DNA from: CAZCAC01 sp964496575
GTDB taxonomy: Bacteria; Planctomycetota; UBA1135; GCA-002686595
NCBI GenBank assembly: GCA_964496575.1
Contig: CAZCAC010000096.1
Coordinates: forward strand, 1-32,841
Reading direction: 5' to 3'
DNA: 32,841 nt
Below the pieces are notes generated by a model. That model saw nothing but the letters and a program-made list of their open reading frames with translations. It did not search any database and had not been told where the DNA came from. Positions 16,764 through 24,664 of this stretch are shown piece by piece; position 1 is the first letter of the stretch, and every line of letters begins with the position of its first letter. Made by a program: the position numbers and the translations under genes.

Positions 16764-18521
16764 GTGTTGCCCGTACGGTACCTCGGCGTGGGGATCTTCC
16801 TGCTCGCGCTGGTGCTGCGGCTCCTCTTCTGGCGCGCGACCCCCGACGCCCACTGGCCCGGTTCGCTGGCGTACAAGGGCGATGCCTACGTCTGGCTCGA
16901 GGAGACTCTTGCCCTCCAGCAGGGCACGCCGGCCAATGAGGGGCTGCCGCTGCGACCGCCGGGGATGGCCTGGATCCTGTCCTGGATCTGGAGCGGGACA
17001 GCCGCGGGGGTCGAGACGCTGCGCGGGATCTGGTGCGTACTCGGCGCCCTCGGGGTGTGGGCCTTCCACCTGGCCCTGGTGAAGCCGTTCGGGCTGCGGG
17101 TGGCGACGATCGCCGGGGTGCTGGCGGCGACCTCGACCTCGCTGCTGTTGCTCTCCAGCTCGCTCTGCAACGAGGTGCCGTACCTGATCCTCGTCCTGCT
17201 GACCCTGGCGCTCCACCCGCGCCTCCGGCTAGAGCCGCGGCTGCTCGAGCTGGGGATCTGGGCCGCGCTGCACGGCGGCGCCTGCCTGATCCGGGCCGAG
17301 CACGCGCTCTTCTTCGGCCTGTGCCTGATGCACCTCGGCTGGAGCTGGCGAGCGACGATCTGCGCGCGGCGCACGCTCGGGCGTGGAGCGCTGCGGCTCG
17401 GGCTGCCGCTGGGCGTCTTCGCGCTGGTGTTGCTTCCCTGGCAGCTCCACGCGTGGTCACGGATCGCCGCGTTCAACCGCGGTGAGCTGGTGAGTCTCTC
17501 GCCGCAGGTGGAGAGCGCCTACCGCGGTGTCGAGGAGCGGACCGCGGGCTTGCGCTGGGACGAAGGGGCTCGGCGGGCCGGGGAGGCGATCCCCGGCTTC
17601 ATCCGTCGTCCCGCGCTCGGCTTCGTGGCGGCGACGCGACAGCACCGGGGGGAGACGACGGTTCGCGAGGAGGACCTCGCCATCCTGCGCGAGGCGTACG
17701 GATACTACCCGCAGCCCATCGCCGCACACCCCTTCGTGTGCACGTACGGCTCGCTCAACTTCTACCTCGCCAACAACGAGCACTCGACCGGCGGCTTCGG
17801 CCGCGGCCCGCTGAACGAGCCGCCGCCGCTGGAGGGCGGTCCGCGGCGCTATCCTCGCGACCTGATCGTCGGCATCCCGCCGCCGTTCCTGTCCTTCACC
17901 TACACGCCGCACCTGGGTGCCTTCAACGAGGGGTACTCGCGCGGCTGGGAGTGGATCCGCTCCGCTCCCGGGGAGTTCGTGAACCTGGCCGGACGCAAGC
18001 TGGGCCGCTTCACCGCGGGGGCGACGCTCGGCGTGGGCGGCACCGGCTGGCCGCTGGGGCTCTCCGGGACGCGACGGCCCGTCGATCTGGTCGTACCGGC
18101 GGGGCGCGCGTGGCCACGGTGGTGGGCCATGCTGCTCCTCGGCGTCGCCGCCCTCGGCGGCTGGAAGGCGCGCCGCCGGCCAGAGCTCGTGCCCTGGCTC
18201 CTGCTCCTGCTCTCGAAGGTGATCGTCACCGTGCTCTTCTTCGGCTACGCGCGGCAAGGCGCGCTCGTGGCGCCGGTGCTGATCCTGCTGGTGGTCCTGG
18301 CCGTCGAGCGCATCGCCTCGCTGCCCTGGTTCGTGGCACGATCGACGGTGCGGAAACGGGTGGCGGTCGCGAGCTGGATTGCCCTCGCGCTGCTGGTCGG
18401 GAGCGACGGGCTGCGCTGCCTGAATGGTGTGCGCAGAACGATGGACGGGGCCGTCGTCGGCAACCAGGATCCGCTGCCGCCGGGGGATCACGAGGAGCGG
18501 TGGATCGAGTTCGACGGCTGA
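16764..18521 (+). CDS. GT39-like polytopic glycosyltransferase
   Basis: The 585-residue membrane protein starts with GTG 16764, immediately after the TAG of the HzsA-related gene; GGAGGA at 16748-16753 may serve as its Shine-Dalgarno site. It has about ten hydrophobic segments. An acidic pair follows the first of them (YKGDAYVWLEETLAL), and RPPGMAWILSW comes next. This matches the first extracellular loop of dolichyl-phosphate-mannose or ArnT-type transferases, where the acidic residues bind the acceptor or metal. Family enzymes move sugars from polyprenyl phosphate to protein or lipid on the outer side of the membrane. Zero spacing implies co-transcription, so it could glycosylate the secreted upstream protein, but that is speculation. 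Membership is judged from topology and short motifs. Confidence 0.75.
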   Translation: MLPVRYLGVGIFLLALVLRLLFWRATPDAHWPGSLAYKGDAYVWLEETLALQQGTPANEGLPLRPPGMAWILSWIWSGTAAGVETLRGIWCVLGALGVWAFHLALVKPFGLRVATIAGVLAATSTSLLLLSSSLCNEVPYLILVLLTLALHPRLRLEPRLLELGIWAALHGGACLIRAEHALFFGLCLMHLGWSWRATICARRTLGRGALRLGLPLGVFALVLLPWQLHAWSRIAAFNRGELVSLSPQVESAYRGVEERTAGLRWDEGARRAGEAIPGFIRRPALGFVAATRQHRGETTVREEDLAILREAYGYYPQPIAAHPFVCTYGSLNFYLANNEHSTGGFGRGPLNEPPPLEGGPRRYPRDLIVGIPPPFLSFTYTPHLGAFNEGYSRGWEWIRSAPGEFVNLAGRKLGRFTAGATLGVGGTGWPLGLSGTRRPVDLVVPAGRAWPRWWAMLLLGVAALGGWKARRRPELVPWLLLLLSKVIVTVLFFGYARQGALVAPVLILLVVLAVERIASLPWFVARSTVRKRVAVASWIALALLVGSDGLRCLNGVRRTMDGAVVGNQDPLPPGDHEERWIEFDG

Positions 18522-18535
18522 GTCGGTTGGGAATC

Positions 18536-19726
18536 TTATCCCCCGTACACCCCGTAGTCTCTCACGATCCTGCCCACCCGCTCCAGCACCCGCGGCTCCA
18601 CCCGCGGCGACACCGAGCACGCCGAGCTCAGGATGTAGCCGCCCCCCGGACCGGCGATCGCGATGCGCTTGTGCACCGCCTCCTCGATCTCCTCGGGCGT
18701 CCCGTGCAGCAGGGTGTTGACCGGGTCGAGGTTGCCCTTGATGAACGCCTTGCCGGAGAGCAGCTCGACCGCCGACGCGATGTCGACGGTTCCGAGCGGC
18801 GGCGGGTCGAGAGTGTCGATCCCCGCCGTTCCCGCTTCCAGCATCAGATCGAGCCGGTCTCCGATCGCGCCGCAGGTGTGCGTGTACAGCACGGCCGAAG
18901 GATGCGTCGCCTGGACCTCCGTGATCAACTCGCGCTCGTAGGGGAGCACGAATTCCTCGTACATCGCCCTCGAGATGAAACCCGCGCCGGCGAACGCGGA
19001 AGAGACCAGCACTGCGTCCACCCCCGCATCGAGCTGGCGTCGGGCCAGGAACTTCGCCCCCTCGGTCATCCGCGCGAGGCAGGCGTGGCACTTGCCCGGG
19101 TCGTCGACCAGCGCCAGCAAGGCGACCTGGTAGTCAAAGAGCTCGAGGAACTGCGAGAACGGACTGAAGACCTCGCCGTGGACCGAGACCTCGCTCCCCG
19201 TGCGCTCGATCACCGCGTGGATCGTATCGAGGTGGTACGCGGGGAAGAACTCGGGTTCGGAGTGTTGCTCGGTCTCGAAGCTCCAGCGGCTGGGGTAGGT
19301 GATCCCCGCGAGGTCCCACGGCTCGATGTAGTAGAGCTGCTCCGGCTCGACCTCGTCCCACCTCGGATGGAAGCGCCGTCCGTCCGGGCCGAGGTAGTGC
19401 GGATTGTCGTCGTGGGGGATCACCGTCGTCCCACCGCCCTTCCAGCGCACGCACGTCGCCCGCTGCTGCGGGTCCACCTCGATCCGCGCGACGTGGCGTT
19501 CGAAGTCCGGATCCCGCCCAGGGAGGTTGACCAGGATGCCGTCGAAACGATAGCGCCGCTGCAACGCGATCAGCGCCTCGGCGAAACCCTCCGAGCGGAA
19601 CCAGATGTCGACCGGCGAGACTCCCGAGTGGAGGAAGTAGTGGCCGACCGCGAGCTGGCACATGTACGGAATCCGATCGGCGCGGCCGAGAGCCATCGCG
19701 ATCCGCATTCTCTCTTTTCCGTTCAT
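18536..19726 (-). CDS. Uroporphyrinogen decarboxylase-fold protein, methyltransferase-like
   Basis: The 396-residue protein starts at ATG 19726 (MNGKERM, typical of the superfamily) and ends in TAA at 18536-18538. It fits the URO-D fold but lacks the RQAGR active-site signature of HemE. Instead it keeps the zinc ligands of corrinoid methyltransferases such as MtaA/MtbA: His283 and Cys285 in THTCG, and Cys370 in SSACSVSP. Other family features are GNLDPVNTLLHGTPEEIEE and the glycine-rich GPGGGYIL. Such enzymes transfer a methyl group between a corrinoid protein and a thiol. No corrinoid protein gene is adjacent, so the partner is unknown. It converges with the glycosyltransferase gene (14-base gap) and diverges from the 20010 gene. 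No convincing promoter is seen for it. Confidence 0.8.
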   Translation of the reverse strand: MNGKERMRIAMALGRADRIPYMCQLAVGHYFLHSGVSPVDIWFRSEGFAEALIALQRRYRFDGILVNLPGRDPDFERHVARIEVDPQQRATCVRWKGGGTTVIPHDDNPHYLGPDGRRFHPRWDEVEPEQLYYIEPWDLAGITYPSRWSFETEQHSEPEFFPAYHLDTIHAVIERTGSEVSVHGEVFSPFSQFLELFDYQVALLALVDDPGKCHACLARMTEGAKFLARRQLDAGVDAVLVSSAFAGAGFISRAMYEEFVLPYERELITEVQATHPSAVLYTHTCGAIGDRLDLMLEAGTAGIDTLDPPPLGTVDIASAVELLSGKAFIKGNLDPVNTLLHGTPEEIEEAVHKRIAIAGPGGGYILSSACSVSPRVEPRVLERVGRIVRDYGVYGG

Positions 19727-19933
19727 CGTCCCGGCACGGGGGTTGTAGTGCCACTGACAGTGTAAGCGGTCGAAGGGTTCCAAGACACCGCCGCCACCCG
19801 GGAACCCCGCGACGGCCGTTTCTGCCGATCTCGCCCCGTGACAATCGAGCACACTCCTCGTGCGCTTGTGCACCGGCACCTCTCCTGACGCAGGGGCCGC
19901 CCTCCGTGGGCACCCACTCGTTTCGGCGAATCG

Positions 19934-19942
19934 TGCTACGCT
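19934..19942 (+). promoter_or_regulatory. Extended -10 box for the secreted propeller gene
   Basis: TGCTACGCT carries a TG-N extension before the hexamer TACGCT (19937-19942). Predicted transcription start near 19949 leaves a leader of about 60 bases before ATG 20010. It lies in the 283-base divergent gap; no clear -35 box was found. Confidence 0.35.
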
Positions 19943-20009
19943 GTCCCCTTTCCGCTCTCGGTTTCGCCTCGCTCTCCGCCCTCTCTCGAACCCGAGCTCT
20001 CCTCGCCTG

Positions 20010-23000
20010 ATGAGAATGAACCGACAACTCTCGCCTCTCGCCCTCGGTCTGCCCCTGCTCCTCGCGGGGCCGGCCACGGGCCAGTCCACCGCCGGAATGC
20101 ACCTCGACGAGGTCACCAACGGCTTCCGGCCGCTCCTGCCGCACCGCATCCACGCCCTCGACGGCAGCGGCAACCCGACCAATGTGGTGATCGAGGTCCG
20201 CCACCTCGACGATCTGATCGAGAACGCCACCGCCCAGAACCCGGTCCTACCCCTTCCCAGCTGGCCGGTCGGGGCGGTCCTCCCCGGCGGCGCGGCCGGG
20301 AACCACTTCCTCGTCGTGCGCTTCGACTCGCCCATCGACCTGGACTCGGTCCTCGACTCGTCCCCGGCCGCCGCGGGGAGCTTTCAGCTCACCGGCGCGA
20401 TCGGTCTGACCGCCTTCGACCCGGTCACCGGGACGACCTCGCTCCTCCCCGGGCGGGCGTTCGTCAGCGGAGGGACCTACGCCGGAACTCCGACCGGCAG
20501 TCCGCCGGCCCTGCCCGGGCAGCGGTGGGTCACCGCCGCGGGCGGCGGGCTCGTCGCCAATCCGGCGATCGACAACGACGGCAACGGCGTGCCCGACGGC
20601 CTCGGCTTCCCGGGGACCGAGCCCGGGAGCGGCTTCGACGGCGACCTCGATCTCATCGGCCAGGACACCTTCGTCTTCGTCGCCGATACCGACGGCGATC
20701 TCGCCACTCACGAGACCTTCCCGAGCGGCCTCCAGATCGTCATCTCGGTGAGCGAAGCGGTGCGCGCGCGGAACGGGGCGAACCTCGCCGAGGAGGGGCG
20801 CGTCTCCGCGACGGTCGGTCCCGACACCCTCTCCCCCGAGATCGGCTTCTCTCCGCCTCCCGGTTCGGTTCCGCTGATCACGCCCGGCAACGGCGACCTG
20901 GACGTCGATCCCCTGACCGACGTCACTTTCACCTTCAGCGAGAGCGTCCAGCCCTCCAGCTTCGGGACCCTGACCGGCGCCGGGCCCGCCACCGTCTCCG
21001 CGGCGGTCAGCCTCGTCTTCGGTCCTCCGACGAAGGCGGTCACCGTGCCGTACACCGCGCTGCCGGCGAGCCCCTACGATCTCACCAGGGTGGTGCTCAC
21101 CCCCGGCTTTCCCCTTCCTGGCAGTGGTCCGAGCGGACCGTGTGGAGACTTCAACCACGTCGACATCGCGGTAAACGCGGGACAGACGCAGGATCTCTCG
21201 ACCAACTCCAACCAGTACGCGGTGAACAGCTTCTTCGTCACCGGCGAGGGCCCTGGCATCGCCAACGCCCCGGTCGCGCCCGACGCGATCTACGTCGGCA
21301 TCGGCGGGGCCGAGGCCGGCCTCTCGGTGATCGACCTCAACGGTTTCGGCGCCAGCACGGGCGATCCGACCCACGACTACGGCAACCCGGTGATCGAGGG
21401 GAACTCGAACTACCCCAACAATCTCAACGTGAGGTTTCAGGGCTCCGTGCTGAGACCGCCGCTCGCGCCGGGAGCGTGCACCGTCGACGGCGGCTCGGCG
21501 GGGGTTTTCACGCGAACTCGCGACAGCAGTCTCGATCCACTCCTGGCCCGGGCGCCGTACCTCGCCGACATCTCCGACCTGGCCCTGGGGCATCCGTTGG
21601 ATACGACCTTCAACAACGGGCCCGCGCCATTCGGCTGTCAGGCGGGAGGCGGGAACCTCTGCGCGATCAGCGGCTTGCAGGTGATGGAGGTGGTCCAGTC
21701 CGGTCCGAATACCCTCGGGCCGCCCTCGACCGGTGGACCGGTTCTCAACAGTACGATCGGCGGCGGGAACCCGATCTCCTGGGCGCCGCACCCCAACCCG
21801 CCGGCGCTGGCCTTCCCGCCGCTGTGCCTGTCACCGTTCATCGGCGGCCAGGAGCCGACCTCGATCGATTCGGTGGAGGTCAATGGCCTGGTCAACCTGC
21901 TGTTCCCCGGGGACCCCTTCGGAGACCCCGCGAACGGGATTCCGCCCTCCGGGCTGCTCACCGTGGAGCAGAATGCGTGGTTCGAGGGGCCTTCTCCGCC
22001 GCAGACCAGCCTGCCGGCCTGTCGCGAGTACACGGTTCGCCAGCAGGTCGGCCACTTCCTCTACGTGATCGATCGCCAGAGGCGTGAGCTCGTGGTCATG
22101 AACTCGAATCGGATGACACCGATCGATCGGATCGCCATGGCCGACCCGGTCGAGCTCGCGGTCGGTCCCAACCTGACGCTCCTGGCGGTGACCAACCAGC
22201 GCGCGGGTTCGGTGAGCTTCGTCGACATCTATCCGCACTCGGCGACCTTCCACCAGGTCCTGGTCGAGACCCAGGTCGGGCGGGGGCCGCGCGGCATCGC
22301 CTGGGATTCGCTCAACGAGGACGTGCTGGTCTGCAATGAAGGCGATGGCACCGTCTCGGTGATCTCCGCCTTCTCGCTGACCGTTCGCAAGGTGGTTTCG
22401 AATCACCTGGGACGCCCCTTCGCCATCGCCCTCACTCCGCGTCAGGAGAGCTTCGGCTGGCAGCGCAACACCTACTACGGCTACATCCTGAACCGCGACG
22501 GAACGGTGGCGATCTTCGAGTCGGGCCCGGATGGCGTGAACGGCTGGGGCTACGACGACATCATCGGCTCCACGTTCTACACCTTCCAGGAACCGAAAGC
22601 GTTGCAGGTCGATCCGACGGACCTGCGCTCGGGAGTCTGGATCGTCCACGAGGGCAAGATCGACGTCTCCACGGGGACCAACTTGCCTCCGGGGACGGGT
22701 GCTATCTCCCATCTGTTCCTCGACAGCAGTGCCGTGGGTGCGCTGCCGCTCCAGGACAGCGTGCCGAAGTTCCGACAGATGCAGCCGGTGGTCCAGACCT
22801 CCCTCGGCGAGGAGGTCCTGACCGGGATCCCGGTCGACCTCGCCTTCGACGACCTGCGTAACTTCGGCGCGCTGAAGAACGCCGCCACGGCCTTCAGCGC
22901 CGGGGTCCCCGCGGCGGTCAACGGCAAGTCGCTGGTGCGAGAGCTGTCCGGCGCGATGGTCGGTGCGAACGCTCCCCGGTTCCTCTTCGCGGCCGTACCC

Positions 23001-23144
23001 GTCTCGGTGCCGCTGTCGAGCGGGGCGGTCGACGTGGTCAGCTTGGCTGGGCACGTCCGTTTCGACACCAACGCTTTCCACGCCGGAGTGCAGTCGGTTC
23101 CGGCGCCCGGGGTGAGGGTGTTGATGGACTACTTCCGGCAATAG
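20010..23144 (+). CDS. Large secreted protein with Ig-like and YVTN-type propeller segments
   Basis: The 1044-residue protein starts at ATG 20010 (a second ATG is at 20016). A signal peptide ends near residue 25 (GPATG before Gln). Residues about 285-400 include a Big_5-like bacterial Ig segment (GNGDLDVDPLTDVTFTFSES). Aspartate-rich turns (NDGNGVPDG and DTDGDLATHE) resemble calcium loops. Residues about 680-830 resemble YVTN/NHL propeller strands: HFLYVIDRQRRELVVMNSN, LAVTNQRAGSVSFVDI, GIAWDSLNEDVLVCNEGDGT and VSVISAFS. There are Cys residues but no catalytic motif. The C-terminus lacks the Gly/Cys-rich module of the other secreted proteins. It is probably an extracellular structural or binding protein, and a gene apart from its neighbours. 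Confidence 0.8.
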   Translation: MRMNRQLSPLALGLPLLLAGPATGQSTAGMHLDEVTNGFRPLLPHRIHALDGSGNPTNVVIEVRHLDDLIENATAQNPVLPLPSWPVGAVLPGGAAGNHFLVVRFDSPIDLDSVLDSSPAAAGSFQLTGAIGLTAFDPVTGTTSLLPGRAFVSGGTYAGTPTGSPPALPGQRWVTAAGGGLVANPAIDNDGNGVPDGLGFPGTEPGSGFDGDLDLIGQDTFVFVADTDGDLATHETFPSGLQIVISVSEAVRARNGANLAEEGRVSATVGPDTLSPEIGFSPPPGSVPLITPGNGDLDVDPLTDVTFTFSESVQPSSFGTLTGAGPATVSAAVSLVFGPPTKAVTVPYTALPASPYDLTRVVLTPGFPLPGSGPSGPCGDFNHVDIAVNAGQTQDLSTNSNQYAVNSFFVTGEGPGIANAPVAPDAIYVGIGGAEAGLSVIDLNGFGASTGDPTHDYGNPVIEGNSNYPNNLNVRFQGSVLRPPLAPGACTVDGGSAGVFTRTRDSSLDPLLARAPYLADISDLALGHPLDTTFNNGPAPFGCQAGGGNLCAISGLQVMEVVQSGPNTLGPPSTGGPVLNSTIGGGNPISWAPHPNPPALAFPPLCLSPFIGGQEPTSIDSVEVNGLVNLLFPGDPFGDPANGIPPSGLLTVEQNAWFEGPSPPQTSLPACREYTVRQQVGHFLYVIDRQRRELVVMNSNRMTPIDRIAMADPVELAVGPNLTLLAVTNQRAGSVSFVDIYPHSATFHQVLVETQVGRGPRGIAWDSLNEDVLVCNEGDGTVSVISAFSLTVRKVVSNHLGRPFAIALTPRQESFGWQRNTYYGYILNRDGTVAIFESGPDGVNGWGYDDIIGSTFYTFQEPKALQVDPTDLRSGVWIVHEGKIDVSTGTNLPPGTGAISHLFLDSSAVGALPLQDSVPKFRQMQPVVQTSLGEEVLTGIPVDLAFDDLRNFGALKNAATAFSAGVPAAVNGKSLVRELSGAMVGANAPRFLFAAVPVSVPLSSGAVDVVSLAGHVRFDTNAFHAGVQSVPAPGVRVLMDYFRQ

Positions 23145-23171
23145 GATCGGCGAAAGGCCGTTCATTTGGGG

Positions 23172-23212
23172 CGCTGCGGGCAGGTTCGGCCACGCCGGAC
23201 CTGCCCGCAGCG
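23172..23212 (+). terminator. Very stable 41-base hairpin after the propeller gene
   Basis: CGCTGCGGGCAGGT at 23172-23185 pairs fully with ACCTGCCCGCAGCG at 23199-23212. After a T-G wobble pair, CGGC pairs with GCCG around a CAC loop, making 19 pairs in all. It starts 28 bases after the TAG of the upstream gene and ends 37 bases before the ATG of the epimerase. No T run follows; the sequence is GTCGAAAAG. It may insulate the two genes, or act in the leader of the next gene. Confidence 0.6.
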
Positions 23213-23249
23213 TCGAAAAGAACGGTCCGACGCCGTACCATCGCGGGCC

Positions 23250-24440
23250 ATGGAATACCCGGTCGCCGAACAGCTCCTGGCCTTCTACCGCCAGGGCCTC
23301 CTCGAGGACGTTCTGCCCTTCTGGATCGATCACTGCGTCGATCGCGAGCACGGTGGATTCACCATGGCGCTCGACCGGGACGGCAGCCTGCTCGATGACG
23401 ACAAGGGGATGTGGCAGCAGTGCCGCTTCACCTGGCTGCTCGGTGAGCTGTACAACGAGGTCGAGCCGCGCGAGGAGTGGCTGGCGCTCTGTCGCCACGG
23501 GATCGAGTTCATCGACCGCTGCGGCTTCGATCCCGAGGACGGCCGGATGTGGTTCCACGTGACGCGGGAGGGTCGGCCGATTCGCAAGCGGCGCTATGCG
23601 TTCACCGAGTCCTTCGCGGCGATCGCTTACGGGGAGTACGCGCGGGCGACCGGGGACGAGCGAGCGGCCGAGAAGGCGAAGCGCTGTTTCGAGCGCTTCG
23701 TCTCGCACAGCCTCGATTCCGTTGGAGTTCAGCCGAAGTTCACCGACGTCCGGCCGACGCGCGGCTTCGGGTTCCCGATGATCACCATCGTCACCGCCCA
23801 GGAGCTGCGTGGCTCGATCGGGCTGGAGTCGGCGAACGAGTGGATCGACAGGTCGATCGGGACGATCGAGCAGTACTTCCTCAAGCCCGACTTCGAGTGC
23901 GTGATGGAGACGGTCGGAGAGGACGGCGAGATTCTCGACCACTTCGACGGGCGTCTCTTGAATCCCGGCCACGCGATCGAAGGAGCCTGGTTCGTGATGC
24001 GTGAAGGTGCCTTCCGCGGCGACAGGGCCCTGATCGAGCTCGGCTGCACAATGCTGGACTGGATGTGGAAGCGTGGCTGGGACGAGGAGTACGGCGGGGT
24101 CCTGTACTTCACCGACCTCCACGGAAAACCCGTCCAGGAGTACTGGCACGACATGAAGTTCTGGTGGCCGCACAACGAGGCGATCATCGCCACGTTGCTC
24201 GCTCACCAGCTGACCGGTGAGGCGCGCTACGCCGAGTGGCATCGCCTGGCGCACGAGTGGGCGTTCACCCGCTTCCCCGATCCGCAGCACGGCGAGTGGT
24301 ACGGCTACCTGCACCGCGACGGCCGCGTCTCCGTGCCGCTCAAGGGGAACCTGTGGAAAGGACCGTTCCATCTTCCCCGGATGCAGCTCGTCTGCTGGAA
24401 GATTCTCGAGGAGATGAAGCACGAAGGCGAAACCTCATGA
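23250..24440 (+). CDS. N-acylglucosamine 2-epimerase (AGE family)
   Basis: The 396-residue cytoplasmic protein starts at ATG 23250 and has the usual length of the AGE family, which folds as an (alpha/alpha)6 barrel. Family marks are DREHGGF near residue 30, FTESFA with a conserved acid, GHAIEGAWF with His241, WWPHNEA with His308, and GPFHLPRM with His374. His241 and His374 correspond to the pair of catalytic histidines. The WWPHNEA form is that of GlcNAc 2-epimerases, which interconvert N-acetylglucosamine and N-acetylmannosamine, rather than of cellobiose epimerases. Other sugars cannot be excluded. A TACCAT at 23236-23241 lies eight bases before the ATG and could drive a nearly leaderless message. 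The stop overlaps the next start (ATGA at 24437). Confidence 0.85.
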   Translation: MEYPVAEQLLAFYRQGLLEDVLPFWIDHCVDREHGGFTMALDRDGSLLDDDKGMWQQCRFTWLLGELYNEVEPREEWLALCRHGIEFIDRCGFDPEDGRMWFHVTREGRPIRKRRYAFTESFAAIAYGEYARATGDERAAEKAKRCFERFVSHSLDSVGVQPKFTDVRPTRGFGFPMITIVTAQELRGSIGLESANEWIDRSIGTIEQYFLKPDFECVMETVGEDGEILDHFDGRLLNPGHAIEGAWFVMREGAFRGDRALIELGCTMLDWMWKRGWDEEYGGVLYFTDLHGKPVQEYWHDMKFWWPHNEAIIATLLAHQLTGEARYAEWHRLAHEWAFTRFPDPQHGEWYGYLHRDGRVSVPLKGNLWKGPFHLPRMQLVCWKILEEMKHEGETS

Positions 24441-24661
24441 GCGTCAGGCCCTCCGGAAGCCGCCTCCCGTACGTCCTGCTGGGGATCTACATCGCCGTGT
24501 GCCTGTTCGCCGTCACCTGGCCAGGCTACGCGTGGTTCGGCGCCCGCGTGGAGCCACGCATCTTCGGCCTGCCCTTTGCCTTCGCCTGGACGATCGGCTG
24601 GGTGCTGGCGACCTTCGTCGTGCTGGTGCTCTTCCACCGCAGCGTGAGCCGCCGGAGCTGA
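24437..24661 (+). CDS. DUF3311 small membrane protein
   Basis: The 74-residue protein starts at ATG 24437, overlapping the stop of the epimerase by four bases (ATGA), so translation is coupled. It has two membrane segments (residues about 10-30 and 45-67) and the DUF3311 pattern: LPYVLLGIYIAVCLFAVTWP, then PRIFGLPFAFAWTIGW. Members of this family are commonly encoded beside sodium:solute symporters, as here, where the symporter starts three bases after its stop. An accessory role for the transporter is inferred from that pairing. Confidence 0.75.
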   Translation: MSVRPSGSRLPYVLLGIYIAVCLFAVTWPGYAWFGARVEPRIFGLPFAFAWTIGWVLATFVVLVLFHRSVSRRS

Positions 24662-24664
24662 GTG

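Noticed and set aside
13101..17216. A 1371-codon open frame on the minus strand, opposite the HzsA-related and GT39-like genes
   Set aside because: It mirrors the GC-rich codons of the plus-strand genes, which carry signal peptide, heme motifs and membrane segments; its own translation is low-complexity and has no recognisable domain.
18536..19726. Naming the product HemE
   Set aside because: The RQAGR signature of uroporphyrinogen decarboxylase is missing, while zinc ligands of methyltransferases are present.
17738..19765. A 675-codon plus-strand open frame across the end of the GT39-like gene and opposite the URO-D gene
   Set aside because: The translation is arginine-rich shadow sequence; both overlapping genes are clear from family motifs.
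21831..24422. An 863-codon open frame on the minus strand opposite the propeller gene and the epimerase
   Set aside because: It runs across the strong hairpin and two well-supported plus-strand genes and shows no domain.
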